A stretch of DNA of 64,000 nt from Luteibacter aegosomaticola (GCF_023078475.1 NZ_CP095741.1:2852001-2916000), one strand, 5' to 3'. Shown: positions 47,801-56,431, counted from the stretch's first letter. The notes: generated from the sequence alone by a model not told the origin. Made by a program: numbers and translations.

Positions 47801-48289
47801 ATGAACCAGCGGGAAGAAGACCTTGAAAAGATCTGGTCGCTCATCAAGGACGCCCGGGTCGCCATGCTCACGACCACCCGGAACGGCCGGCTCTACAGTC
47901 GGCCGATGGTCGCCTCGCAAAAGCACTTTGACGGCACGCTCTGGTTTTTTACCCGCAAGAGTTCCCCCAAGGTCGACGAGGTGGCGGGTCACCATGAGGT
48001 CAATGTGGCCTATGCCTCGGCTGCCGACATGAGCCTTGTTTCCCTCGCCGGCCGAGCCATCCTCGTCGATAACATGCATGCCATCGACCAGCACTGGAAC
48101 CAGTTCGTGGCGACCTGGTTTCCCGACGGCAAGGACGACCCGGACCTGGCGCTGCTCCGCATGGATATCGACACCGCAGAGTACTGGGACGCGCCGTCGT
48201 CGAAGATGGCCGTCGCCTTCGACTACATCAAGGCACGTGTGACGGGCTCCCAGCCGGACCTCGGCGAGCACGGCAAGATTGACGTCTGA
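47801..48289 (+). CDS. Pyridoxamine 5'-phosphate oxidase-fold general stress protein
   Basis: A 162-residue protein of the general-stress-protein-26 type: EEDLEKIWSLIKDARVAMLT, RPMVASQKHFDGTLWFFTRK, VNVAYASAADMSLVSLAGRA, then AEYWDAPSSKMAVAFDYIKA. These proteins have the split-barrel flavin-binding fold and are stress induced; they are not true PdxH. AGAGGA lies before the ATG at 47801; the long upstream frame is not conserved. Confidence 0.9.
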   Translation: MNQREEDLEKIWSLIKDARVAMLTTTRNGRLYSRPMVASQKHFDGTLWFFTRKSSPKVDEVAGHHEVNVAYASAADMSLVSLAGRAILVDNMHAIDQHWNQFVATWFPDGKDDPDLALLRMDIDTAEYWDAPSSKMAVAFDYIKARVTGSQPDLGEHGKIDV

Positions 48290-48302
48290 CCCCGCCCCAA
48301 AA

Positions 48303-48328
48303 GCAGCCCCGTCCATGGGCGGGGCTGC
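48303..48328 (-). terminator. Hairpin between convergent transcripts
   Basis: GCAGCCCCGTCCATGGGCGGGGCTGC is a 9-10-base stem. On the minus strand it is followed by TTTT. It may serve both the stress-protein gene (+) and leftward transcripts. Confidence 0.6.
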
Positions 48329-48411
48329 AAGGGCCGGCGCAAGGGGGTGAGGGTGACGGCCGACGAGGAGAGCATGCCGCCATGTGTCCCGCCCGGACTG
48401 TGCGCTGATTC

Positions 48412-48520
48412 AAAAAAAAAGCGCACGAGGGTGCGCCTGATGGGAGTCAGGTCACGCGCCTGAAGGGTTCACCCGAGCATCCCTGCCCGGCCATCAAGCC
48501 ATGGTGACCGGCAAGCCAAA
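48412..48520 (-). ncRNA. Candidate small RNA with Rho-independent terminator, copy 2
   Basis: Minus-strand order: TTGGCTTGCCGGTCAC, GGCTTGATGGCC, GGTGAACCCTTCAGG, then CAGGCGCGTGACCTG, then CTCCCATCAGGCGCAC. It ends in the hairpin GCGCAC/GTGCGC and nine U. It matches the copy at 21269-21382 in order, while the second stem and the terminator stem differ in sequence but still pair, which supports a structured RNA. Confidence 0.6.
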
Positions 48521-48579
48521 ACCTTCTTCAGGTTTGAGGTCCAACCGGGAGACGGGATTTCCGATAACACCCCTGCACC

Positions 48580-48957
48580 GTGTCTGTCTTGCGTGCTGCC
48601 ATGCTCCATCCTGATGCCGACCTCCGCGCGGGTGCCGAGAGCATCCAGGCCTCGTGCCGGACCCGGGAGGCCCGGGGTGCGACCGGATTCCGTCGTCTCT
48701 CGGCCGCCTTGGCCCGTCCATGCCCCCCGAGCGCCTCACGGGTGAACTTTCAGTTGCGCCGCTGCCGGACTGACTTCCTCGCACGCTCGATCGAGCACCT
48801 GATGGCGGCGGCGATGCAATGGCTGGACGAACGCCGCCCTGACGTCCCCGAGCCGACTGCGCCCATCAAGGCAAGCCGGACACGGGTGGCATCCACCCCT
48901 CCGACGGCTTTTCTGGCCAGCGTCGCGGGCCTCACGACCGACCCTTCCGACGTCTGA
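48580..48957 (+). CDS. Hypothetical protein, weak call
   Basis: A 125-residue frame whose second half (RTDFLARSIEHLMAAAMQWL, DERRPDVPEPTAPIKA) looks helical and plausible; the first half is Arg-rich and may not be translated. No family, no ribosome site. Confidence 0.3.
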   Translation: MSVLRAAMLHPDADLRAGAESIQASCRTREARGATGFRRLSAALARPCPPSASRVNFQLRRCRTDFLARSIEHLMAAAMQWLDERRPDVPEPTAPIKASRTRVASTPPTAFLASVAGLTTDPSDV

Positions 48958-48992
48958 CCCTTCGCGACGGTGTCGATAAAGCCATGTACGGG

Positions 48993-49223
48993 TCAGCGGA
49001 AGCGGGCCGACGTGCCCGCTGTGATGCCCCAGCGGAGCACGGTGGCCTGCAACGCGCCCGCGATGCTCTCCTCCGTGGCGACGGTGCCTGTCAGGGGTAC
49101 CGTAAGCGTTGAACCCGGAATCTCCGCCGACCATATGACCTCCCGGCCCAGGACCCCGAAGGTCACCTGAGCGCGAAGCGGCACACCATGTTCGTCGACC
49201 ACCTCAATGACTTGCTCCCTCAT
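48993..49223 (-). CDS. Small hypothetical protein
   Basis: A 76-residue beta-rich protein (REQVIEVVDEHGVPLRAQVT, VIWSAEIPGSTLTVPLTGTV, AGALQATVLRWGITAG). AGGAGG lies five bases before the ATG at 49223. It is divergent from family B copy B4. No family recognised. Confidence 0.6.
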   Translation of the reverse strand: MREQVIEVVDEHGVPLRAQVTFGVLGREVIWSAEIPGSTLTVPLTGTVATEESIAGALQATVLRWGITAGTSARFR

Positions 49224-49441
49224 GGCCGCCTCCTGCAAACGGGCCGGCCGGATGGCGGAGCCGGCGAGACCGCGCCCCGGTCACACCCAGACCCGTGGGC
49301 CTTATCCTCCAAGTCCGCGCGTCCCTGTCAACCGCCTGCGTCCGGACTGGCGGCCGTGGCCGGGATGGCGTATCAAGAAGACATGCCCCACCAGACCTCC
49401 CTGCCCGTCGACACTTCCCGTCCACGTGGAAGGCGCTCCTG

Positions 49442-49714
49442 ATGGCCGGGGACCGGCCAGCATCGAAGGGACGGTTGCCGGAAACCCTGCAAACCCGCCG
49501 GCATGCCAACCTGCGCCGTCTCCTTGTCGAACTTGAATCCGACGACATCGAGTCAAACCTGCTCGTTGACCAGGTCCTCGGCCTTCGCACCGGGGTGCTC
49601 GCCAGTTTGAGAAAGGGCGCCGACATGCCGGACGCCTTGGCGCGGGAAATCGAGTGGGCAATGAATCGCGCGCCCGGCTGGCTTGACCGGAATCCGAAAG
49701 AGCCGGAGGTCTAG
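49442..49714 (+). CDS. Family B Cro/CI-like protein (copy B4)
   Basis: A 90-residue protein: TRRHANLRRLLVELESDDIE, NLLVDQVLGLRTGVLASLRK, DALAREIEWAMNRAPGWLDR. Same pattern as copies at 6953, 10203 and 21490. GGAAGG precedes the ATG at 49442. Its stop overlaps the end of the convergent family C gene by four bases; the same B-C convergent pair occurs at 21.5-22.5 kb. Probable DNA-binding regulator. Confidence 0.75.
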   Translation: MAGDRPASKGRLPETLQTRRHANLRRLLVELESDDIESNLLVDQVLGLRTGVLASLRKGADMPDALAREIEWAMNRAPGWLDRNPKEPEV

Positions 49715-50421
49715 CCCGGCCCCACCCCTGAAGGGGACACCAAGTTGAGCACGGTGAGAAGTTGCCGGCGCTGGTAGGGTTTGGTCAGGAGCAAGGCGCC
49801 TTCCGGCAGGGCTGGAACGACCTCGCTCCGGAGACCTGTTGCCACCACAATTCCAGTCCGGGGCCAGCGCCGGTGGACGTCCTCGGCGAGCACCAACCCC
49901 TGCCCCGGGGATTCGAGGTCAATGTCGGTCATGACGACGTGGAACGACGCCTCATTGAGTGCGGCAGTCGCCCCGGTTGCACTGGTCACTGCTGTCACCG
50001 TCCATCCGCCGCCCCGGAGCACCTCGGCGGTCACGTCCAGCAGCACCTCGTCATCTTCGACCAGCAGCACCTTCCGGGGCTCGGTTTTTCCGATGCCAAC
50101 AGCCTCGCCGGGAGGACGGGAAGGCGTTCCGGCGAGGATTTGCCGACTCACCTTTTCGACCATGTCACGAACCGCCTTGCATTGCGCACGCGCATTGGTC
50201 GATGAGGCATAAAACAGCACCCGTGTGCCATCGACCGACACCATCGCATCGCCAAGCTTGCTCCGCGTCAGCGCCGCTTCAATGATGAAGGCATCAAGCC
50301 ACGGGCGTGTGGGCGGAAGGCTCAACAGGCCGACGATGGGTGGGTCGCGCACCACGTCGACCGTGGCGTTGAGCGGTGGGACCTCGAAACCAACGATGCG
50401 AGGAAAGCGTCGGAGCGGCAT
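49711..50421 (-). CDS. Family C domain fused to a receiver domain
   Basis: A 236-residue protein. Residues 1-95 are an undescribed domain (RFPRIVGFEVPPLNATVDVV, DPPIVGLLSLPP, VSVDGTRVLFYASSTNARAQ, MVEKVSRQI). Residues ~115-230 are a receiver with VEDDEVLLDVT, phosphoacceptor in VVMTDIDLESPG, IVVATG and LLLTKPYQRRQL. The N-domain also exists alone at 38865 and in a broken fusion at 21785. It may be an effector or sensing module controlled by phosphorylation, which is inference. Confidence 0.82.
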   Translation of the reverse strand: MPLRRFPRIVGFEVPPLNATVDVVRDPPIVGLLSLPPTRPWLDAFIIEAALTRSKLGDAMVSVDGTRVLFYASSTNARAQCKAVRDMVEKVSRQILAGTPSRPPGEAVGIGKTEPRKVLLVEDDEVLLDVTAEVLRGGGWTVTAVTSATGATAALNEASFHVVMTDIDLESPGQGLVLAEDVHRRWPRTGIVVATGLRSEVVPALPEGALLLTKPYQRRQLLTVLNLVSPSGVGPG

Positions 50422-50496
50422 AACGGAAACGTTTGGATGGCCAATCGGCTTTTTAAAATCCTGCCAAAAACAAAATTCCGTGGCAACCCGCCAGGC

Positions 50497-50745
50497 TCAC
50501 CGGGTTGAGGCGTGTGCGTCCGTCCACCGGCTGCATTGCATGTCGACACCAGGGAACACACTCACGTCCGGGCGCGTGCGGCAGCGGCCAAGCCCGCCGG
50601 CCGGATTGATGGTGTCGGGGACAAAGTGAAGGCAGGCAATGCACTCGCGGCGGGGCGGCCTCGGTGGCGGGCGCCAGCTTTCTGCCCAGGCAAGGTCTGC
50701 CGCCGTGACGCAGTAACGCTGTGTTGAATCATGGGATTTGGCCAT
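50497..50745 (-). CDS. Small four-cysteine (zinc-ribbon-like) protein
   Basis: An 82-residue protein with ECIACLHFVPDTINPAGGLG, RCRTRPDVSVFP, MQCSRW, giving CxxC ... C ... C spacing typical of short metal-binding proteins on phages and integrative elements. No ribosome site of note. Function unknown. Confidence 0.55.
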   Translation of the reverse strand: MAKSHDSTQRYCVTAADLAWAESWRPPPRPPRRECIACLHFVPDTINPAGGLGRCRTRPDVSVFPGVDMQCSRWTDAHASTR

Positions 50746-50784
50746 CGGGAAAAGGCCCGCCCCGGCAAGGGGCGGGCACCTCCA

Positions 50785-51246
50785 TCAGGCTGCATCGCGT
50801 TCAATCTGGCGCACCGGCTCAGCCCAGTCCGGCGAGACGCTGACGGGAATGGTGCGGGGCTTTTCGGCGTCCGGGATTTCCCGTGCAAGGTCGATGGACA
50901 ACAGGCCGTGGGCAAGTGTCGCCCCGATGACTTCGGTATGCTCGGCGAGCTGGAACCGGCGGCTGAACACGCGCCGTGGAATCCCCTGGTGGAGATACGC
51001 CCCCTCCGGCTCCCCCTTGCGCTCACCACTGACGATGAGCTCACGCTTGTGCTGGGTGACCGCAACCTCGTCTTCCCGGAATCCCGGGACGGCGACCGAC
51101 AAACGGAAGCGGTTGTCTGACAAACGGATGGAATCGAAGGGTGGGAAATCGTCGCCCTGGCGTTGCGCCGCCGCCTCGATGAGGTCAAAGACGCGGTCAA
51201 GACCACTGGTGGGCTGGTAGATGGGATTGAGGTTGAGAGTACGCAT
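50785..51246 (-). CDS. Small heat-shock protein Hsp20
   Basis: A 153-residue IbpA-type chaperone: LNPIYQPTSGLDRVFDLIEA at the N-terminus, alpha-crystallin domain with FRLSVAVPGFREDEVAVTQH, VSGERKGEPEGAYLHQGI, FSRRFQLAEHTEVIGATLAH and GLLSIDLAREIP. It holds denatured proteins in a refoldable state in the cytoplasm. GGAGGATTTGCC precedes the ATG. Confidence 0.95.
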   Translation of the reverse strand: MRTLNLNPIYQPTSGLDRVFDLIEAAAQRQGDDFPPFDSIRLSDNRFRLSVAVPGFREDEVAVTQHKRELIVSGERKGEPEGAYLHQGIPRRVFSRRFQLAEHTEVIGATLAHGLLSIDLAREIPDAEKPRTIPVSVSPDWAEPVRQIERDAA

Positions 51247-51456
51247 GGCAAATCCTCCGAGCGTGCAAGGAGATGGAATGGGTGCTCGCCTGTTGTCCAG
51301 GCAAAGCCGGGGGTACCCCGGCGATTTTCAGATAGGGATTCCCGGACCGTCTTCAAGGGTGCCAATTCAGCATTCGTTTGGACGTCCATATCCCGTTTGC
51401 CGGCCACGTTGTCGCTGCCTTGCGCGGACCAGGTCGCGGGGGCATTTCCCCACCCC

Positions 51457-51708
51457 TCACTCCCGGATTTCGGGCGTGCCACCGGGCGGTGGCGGGACGC
51501 CGTCGGGATTGGCCGGGGGCGGGTCGTCGACCGGTCGTGGCCGGCCAGGGTCTTCTGCCGGGAATCCCGGCGTGCCGGGGAGGTCCCGGTCGGGGTTTTC
51601 TGGCGGGGCCTTGCCCGGGTCGACCTCCGGTGTCGGCGGCTTGCCAGGTTCGGTCGGGTCGGACGTCAGAGGCGTGCTCGAGGCGCGCAGAGGAGGAATG
51701 AGGTGCAT
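51457..51708 (-). CDS. Proline-rich small hypothetical protein
   Basis: An 83-residue protein (MHLIPPLRASSTPLTSDPTE, PGKPPTPEVDPGKAPPENPD, ending PPGGTPEIRE), probably disordered. The ATG at 51708 follows nearby GGAGACGCCC. Similar to other Pro-rich stress-island proteins; function unknown. Confidence 0.55.
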   Translation of the reverse strand: MHLIPPLRASSTPLTSDPTEPGKPPTPEVDPGKAPPENPDRDLPGTPGFPAEDPGRPRPVDDPPPANPDGVPPPPGGTPEIRE

Positions 51709-51941
51709 GGGCGTCTCCGGGGTTTCGGCCACCCTCCCCCACTACTTGTCGCGAAAATGGCGTGGGTCCGTGCGCGGCGCGTGACAATGGCATCGCCGGG
51801 TGCGGGACCGGCGACCTCACCGCATGCGCCCATCCGGAAAATGGTTGCTCCATGACCGGGGCAGGCCACCAACAAAAACAGTCCCCGCTGATGGACGGCG
51901 GGGAAGTAGCCTTTTCGTTCGTCATCCCACCGGCGGAACAA

Positions 51942-52010
51942 TCACTCCTTGAAGCCTGTAAGGAGCGCACCGAAGATGACACCGATGAAGCCAAAAATTG
52001 CTGCAATCAT
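51942..52010 (-). CDS. Tiny single-helix membrane protein
   Basis: A 22-residue frame, MIAAIFGFIGVIFGALLTG plus FKE, preceded by AGCGGAGGACAATGG, a strong ribosome site with six-base spacing. It would form one membrane helix. No named family. Confidence 0.4.
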   Translation of the reverse strand: MIAAIFGFIGVIFGALLTGFKE

Positions 52011-52059
52011 CCATTGTCCTCCGCTTGCTCTAGCTACCCATTCCGAGATTCGGCTCTTC

Positions 52060-52137
52060 CTACAACACCGACACCACGAGAGCCACACCCGCCACCATGA
52101 GTGGAACTTCGGCCAGAAGGAGGGTCGCTGTCGCCAT
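52060..52137 (-). CDS. Possible tiny membrane peptide
   Basis: A 25-residue hydrophobic frame (MATATLLLAEVPLMVAGVAL, VVSVL) just upstream of the tiny gene at 51942. The ribosome site is weak, so this is tentative. Confidence 0.22.
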   Translation of the reverse strand: MATATLLLAEVPLMVAGVALVVSVL

Positions 52138-52247
52138 CATCCGCGCTTAGTAAAAACCTCGCATTCCATCAATGTTCTTTGCCCGCTCATCAATGCTAAA
52201 CGTCGCATTCCCGTACATGGCATTGAATGCGTCCAAGACCTTCGTCT

Positions 52248-52484
52248 CTATGGCCGCATGCAATTCCTGATTCCACCCACCGGTCCAGTCAACAGTTCGG
52301 CATCTGTCGCTGCAATGACGGCCGGCGTGCAGGTCGCGTCCGCGTAGCCGGCAGCTTGTCCAGCACCCGACGCGAGACACAGGCTCAACGCCAACTTTTC
52401 CCAGCGCGAACGCAACTGCGGAACCATCGCGACCCTGCTCTCGCCGGGAACGTGTTCTTTCAAGAGCGCGACTTTGACGGGCAT
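52248..52484 (-). pseudogene. NAD(P) transhydrogenase alpha subunit, N-terminal remnant
   Basis: MPVKVALLKEHVPGESRVAM, then LASGAGQAAGYADA and VIAATDAELLTG, is the opening of PntA-type transhydrogenase subunits. Intact proteins run to ~370-510 residues; this stops after 78. The remainder is lost. Confidence 0.75.
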
Positions 52485-52603
52485 GGGCGTCCTCGCGGTA
52501 AAGCTGCATCATCGCCAATCGGGTGCTCTTCGGGATTGATCCGAATCAATCTGGGTCATCAAAACAAGAAGAACAGACAAGGTGGCCGGGGCAATTGCGT
52601 CGA

Positions 52604-53182
52604 TCAATGTGAGAACCAGACGGAATGTTCGCCATCAAAAAAGAGATCGCGAGTGGTGCCCATGCCACCGACACCAAGGTCACCAAGCCCGAGGATACGT
52701 TCGCCGTCGGTGACCACGATGAAGCGGACGTCGCTGACCGGCCAGTGGGAAAGAAGCTCCCGCACCCGGCCCTTTGCGGTCATTGGCACATAGACACCGC
52801 GCGCCGCCCGGAAAATGTGGTCGAAGGTCTGGCACGCCTCGCCGACCGTCGGGGTGTAGACAATCGGCATGAAGGTCGCCGGGTCTGACATGAGGACGGC
52901 GTAGTAGAGCGTCTCGTTTCTCGCCTGCAGGTCGGACAAGAGAAGGTATTTGAGCAGCGGGGTTTGCAGATGCGAGAGCTCAATGTGGATGCGCGCGATT
53001 TGGTGCTCCAGCGAGCTTGGGCCGGGTGGGAGCAGTCCCTCGATGCCGAGGCGCCTCCGGTCATCAAGGGCAAATGCGGTGCCCCGGTTGTGGCGGGGAT
53101 CACGCAGGAGGCTGTAGCCGGTCAGGGCCGTCTGCAGCGACGAACCGGGGCGCGGGACCGGCGATGCAATCCCCCCGTCCAT
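52604..53182 (-). pseudogene. NAD-dependent malic enzyme, N-terminal remnant
   Basis: GYSLLRDPRHNRGTAFALDD, LGIEGLLPPGPSSLEHQIAR, ARNETLYYAVLMSDPATFMP, IVYTPTVGEACQTFDHIFR and VVTDGERILGLGDLGVGGMG follow the malic enzyme N-domain. Right after GVGGMG the sequence leaves the family and stops, so the NAD-binding and metal-binding parts (~370 residues) are missing. The frame is otherwise clean, suggesting a fairly recent truncation. Confidence 0.8.
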
Positions 53183-53403
53183 CGTCGGCGCCCAATCCGG
53201 TCATTGTGGTCTGCCATCGCACACACTCCTCAAGGGCGAGCCCCTACGGTAGGAAATTGCGACTCCGCGCTCTTGGAGCTGACCTGCAAACTTGAATGCC
53301 GCAAGCGCAGGCGACTGGGCAGGCGCATGATGGATGAGCCGCCTTCCTCGGGCCCCGACCCGACCGCTATCCTTCCGGCCTCAGGAACCACAAGGACCAG
53401 GCC

Positions 53404-54270
53404 GTGACGGACCCCTCGACCCCGCACACCGGACGGCGCAGACGCCCGCTCCACCGCGCCCTTCGCAGTCACGATGAGATGGTCGGCATCCTCGGGAAGG
53501 CATTCCAGACACTGCCTGTCATCGGCGGCAGCCTCATTGGCGCGTCCGCGATTGCCACCGTCGTCGGCGCCTATCAGATGCAGGGTTTCCTCGAGGCCAT
53601 CGGGTCAATGTGGGCGATGGACTATGTGCCGTATACGACCATGCTGCAGACGGGGGCGCTTGGTATCAGCATGACCGTGAGCGCCCTGGCCCTGTGCCTG
53701 ACCGTGACCCTCCAGATGCCCCATCGGCGCGTTGTCCGCAGCAGCGTCTTCTGGCCCCTGCTCGCCACAGTGCTCACCGCACTCATCGTCCGCAGCCTCA
53801 GCCCCGGATGGGCCGCTGACATGACACGCGTCCTCGACGTTGTGCTCCTCGCCGGCGTCTCCCTGCTCATCGCGATGGTGGCCACCTTGCTCATTGCAAC
53901 CCGCCCCCGCGATCTGCGGAGTCGGCGCATCGTGGTTCCCCTTGCCATCAGCCTCGTGCTCTGCGTCATCACGCTCTTTCCCTGGCAGCAAGGCACGCTC
54001 GATGCTCAGCGACTGCTGCGGGGCGAGCCGGGCGGCCTCCATCCCCTGGTCTGCATCCCGGGCGATCCGCTCGCATGGCACATGGTCCGGCCGTTGGGCA
54101 CGTCCGTGCTCATTGCGCGCATCGGGGGCGGCACGATCATCGCCTCGCGCATGGTCGCGGCCGACGTCATCGAGGTGCTCGGCCCCCTGGTGAAAGACAC
54201 CCGGTGCCCGGCATTGCCGACGTCCACTGACCGTCAGGTTGCGGCGTTGCCGAGGGTCGCCAACAGATGA
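53404..54270 (+). CDS. Hypothetical membrane protein
   Basis: A 288-residue protein with GTG start and about five hydrophobic segments (LPVIGGSLIGASAIATVVGA, LGISMTVSALALCLTVTLQM, FWPLLATVLTALIVRSL, LDVVLLAGVSLLIAMVATLL, IVVPLAISLVLCVITLF). The C-terminal ~90 residues are soluble. No family recognised. Tail-to-tail with family E copy E2, overlapping by 37 bases. Confidence 0.7.
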   Translation: MTDPSTPHTGRRRRPLHRALRSHDEMVGILGKAFQTLPVIGGSLIGASAIATVVGAYQMQGFLEAIGSMWAMDYVPYTTMLQTGALGISMTVSALALCLTVTLQMPHRRVVRSSVFWPLLATVLTALIVRSLSPGWAADMTRVLDVVLLAGVSLLIAMVATLLIATRPRDLRSRRIVVPLAISLVLCVITLFPWQQGTLDAQRLLRGEPGGLHPLVCIPGDPLAWHMVRPLGTSVLIARIGGGTIIASRMVAADVIEVLGPLVKDTRCPALPTSTDRQVAALPRVANR

Positions 54271-54587
54271 CGCATCGGGCCGGGCAGCTCGGACCACATC
54301 CATTGTTCCCAGCCCGAGGTGTCCGACACGGGGACAAGGAGGCGCACACAGGCCGCCCGCCGATGCGTTGCCGCCCGCCAGAGCGGCTCGGCGTTTCTTG
54401 CATTGGCGTTGCTGACCGGCAGCAAGAGACGAACACAGCCTGTCTTCCCTCTGTGGGCTGCGTGCACGAGGGCAGCCGAGTGGTGGGCATCGGGAACAAC
54501 CTCCGGATGATTGATGAGCGCAGCCACCACCGCGTCGTTGCCGTCCCAGGCGGCGTCACAGAGTTGTCGTTGCAGGGTCGGATTCAT
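54234..54587 (-). CDS. Family E short ankyrin-repeat protein (copy E2)
   Basis: A 117-residue protein with ankyrin-like repeats: LCDAAWDGNDAVVAALINHP, LVHAAHRGKTGCVRLLLPVS, LWRAATHRRAACVRLLVPVS, ending DTSGWEQWMWSELPGP. Paralogue of 39999-40337. Last gene of a four-gene leftward operon, starting 32 bases inside the preceding gene. Confidence 0.75.
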   Translation of the reverse strand: MNPTLQRQLCDAAWDGNDAVVAALINHPEVVPDAHHSAALVHAAHRGKTGCVRLLLPVSNANARNAEPLWRAATHRRAACVRLLVPVSDTSGWEQWMWSELPGPMRHLLATLGNAAT

Positions 54588-55347
54588 GTCGGCGTCCTTG
54601 CCGTGAAAAAATCAGATCTACCATCCCCTTCGATGCTGTCAAGGTCGATGCGTGCTCCTTCGCCTCCATCGACAGCCCACCCGAAGCAGTCGGAAGCACA
54701 GGGCTGTCACTGCACGGACAATCGAGCCTGCACAGGCTCTCTTCGCCCGCGACGAACTCGATGGCAGTGGGCAGGTGGCCGTGGACGAAGCAAGAGGCAA
54801 GGATGCAGACAATGGATGGGTAGCCGTCATCCGTTGGCGTGCATTTCACGACAACCTCAAGCGCCCGGAGGTCAACGTCGCCCCGCTGGACGATGGCCGC
54901 AAGCAAGCCGAGCGTGAGACGGCCGAAGCGACCTTCGTTGAAACGGAGTTCACCGTAGAACCCGTGCGGGATGAGGGAGAGCGCTCGTTTGACGACCCTG
55001 CCCTCCTCGGCAAGCTCGCTGGGATCAAGCGCACAGTCCGTCCAGTGGACGGCCAGAAACGCACCGAGCACGTCCGCACCGAAGGGCATGCTGCGGACAA
55101 GGCCGAGCAGTTCGAAGATCGCGACAGGAAACTCGGGCGCCGTTTGGTGATGATGGTGGATCTGGCTTTCCCAGACGGTCGTGACGTCCGCCAGGGTACC
55201 AAGGGGCAGGCCCTGCGCGGCCGCTTCGCACAGGGTCGGCAAAGCCCCGCCCAGCACCTGGCCCAACCGGGCGGGCAAGCGCTGGGACGACGGCATGTTG
55301 GGGACATGGACACGGCCGAGGGCCGTGTGGAACCGGGTATGCATCAT
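54556..55347 (-). CDS. Hypothetical protein, ankyrin operon
   Basis: A 263-residue protein (MPSSQRLPARLGQVLGGALP, TTVWESQIHHHHQTAPEFPV, FGADVLGAFLAVHWTDCALD, RFGRLTLGLLAAIVQRGDVD). GGAG lies eight bases before the ATG at 55347; the longer frame reads through the upstream gene and is rejected. Third gene of the operon starting at 57581. No family. Confidence 0.7.
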   Translation of the reverse strand: MMHTRFHTALGRVHVPNMPSSQRLPARLGQVLGGALPTLCEAAAQGLPLGTLADVTTVWESQIHHHHQTAPEFPVAIFELLGLVRSMPFGADVLGAFLAVHWTDCALDPSELAEEGRVVKRALSLIPHGFYGELRFNEGRFGRLTLGLLAAIVQRGDVDLRALEVVVKCTPTDDGYPSIVCILASCFVHGHLPTAIEFVAGEESLCRLDCPCSDSPVLPTASGGLSMEAKEHASTLTASKGMVDLIFSRQGRRHESDPATTTL

Positions 55348-55438
55348 GGCTGGACTCCAGTGGGTGCGGAGATTCCAGCTTGGCCGGGACGCACCCATCG
55401 GCGCACGGGTTTGATCCCACCGACGTAGCGGGCCCTGC

Positions 55439-56431
55439 CTAGAGGGGCTTGAGGATGGTCTTTCCGGCGGCCGGCGGCAGGCGTTCTTCAAGCAACAGCT
55501 GTTCAGTTCCCGCCGCGCCCACCCCAATGTCGCCTTCTGCAACCGCGTGCGCGACCCGGAGAGCCTGGCGAACAGGGCCTTCCCACGCTTCACGGGCCAC
55601 CAGGTCCCGCCAGGGACGCGACAGGGCGTCCAGCGGACTCAGAGGGATGCACTGTGCACCTTCTGCGCAAAGTTCGATGAATGCCTCAGCGTCGACATGC
55701 GCCTGACCGAAGGCATGAAGCACGGCGCCCTGTTTGTCGACCATGAACAAAATGCGCTCGGCGACGGGCCCGGGGTATGCCGATGCCTTGACCTTTCGGG
55801 TGTGGTCCTCGAGCAAGCGATCGCGGCGCTCCTCGGCACGGTCGACTTGGCGTTTCAGTTTTTTTGGCAGCACGTCCCGTACAAACAGCCAGCGAAAACC
55901 TGCATTCAGGAGTGCCGCTTCCTCCGGCAATGGGTCGACCAGCAAGGCACCCAGGCGCGTCCGCCAGGGAACGGGCGGCGCACCTTCATAGGCGGCCTTC
56001 AGACCGAGTGCCAGGGTCCGTGTCGCAATGCCGAGCCAGGCGGCTGCGACGAGCTCGGTGACCCGGGCATCATCGGGCACGCGCAGGAACAGCGCCCGAA
56101 ATGACGCGTGGGAATGGAGCAGCGATGCTTTCTGCTCAGGGGACAATGCGTCTTTTCCCGAGGCCGATGCATAGGCATCCCACACGCTGTTGCGCTCGTC
56201 TTGCGTGGGTACCCCGTCGCCCTCGGGCAATTCGAGCAGCTGGCTGATGGTGCGCTTTGCGCCACCCCACTGCGATGCACGTCCCGCACCCATGTCAGCC
56301 CCCTTTGCGTTGCGGCCATCATAGCCGCCGCATGCCATGGCGTCCGGGGTAAACCATCGGACGCGACAAAGAGATCCCAGCAACTCGCCAATCGTCTGCG
56401 TCCGACTGTTCCACATCGATTCGCGTGCCAT
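55439..56431 (-). CDS. Hypothetical protein, ankyrin operon
   Basis: A 330-residue protein with AAGGAGACACGG before the ATG at 56431. It contains helical segments (AKRTISQLLELPEGDGVPTQ, LLNAGFRWLFVRDVLPKKLK) and a basic coiled stretch (RQVDRAEERRDRLLEDHTRK). Second gene of the operon, 76 bases after the ankyrin-like gene. No family recognised. Confidence 0.72.
   Translation of the reverse strand: MARESMWNSRTQTIGELLGSLCRVRWFTPDAMACGGYDGRNAKGADMGAGRASQWGGAKRTISQLLELPEGDGVPTQDERNSVWDAYASASGKDALSPEQKASLLHSHASFRALFLRVPDDARVTELVAAAWLGIATRTLALGLKAAYEGAPPVPWRTRLGALLVDPLPEEAALLNAGFRWLFVRDVLPKKLKRQVDRAEERRDRLLEDHTRKVKASAYPGPVAERILFMVDKQGAVLHAFGQAHVDAEAFIELCAEGAQCIPLSPLDALSRPWRDLVAREAWEGPVRQALRVAHAVAEGDIGVGAAGTEQLLLEERLPPAAGKTILKPL

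Noticed and set aside
50562..51482. 306-residue minus-strand frame across the Hsp20 gene
   Set aside because: Out of frame with Hsp20 and extremely Arg/Ser/Pro-rich; not a protein-like sequence.
54652..55428. 258-residue plus-strand frame opposite the ankyrin-operon gene
   Set aside because: Shadow; the minus-strand frame has a ribosome site and operon context.
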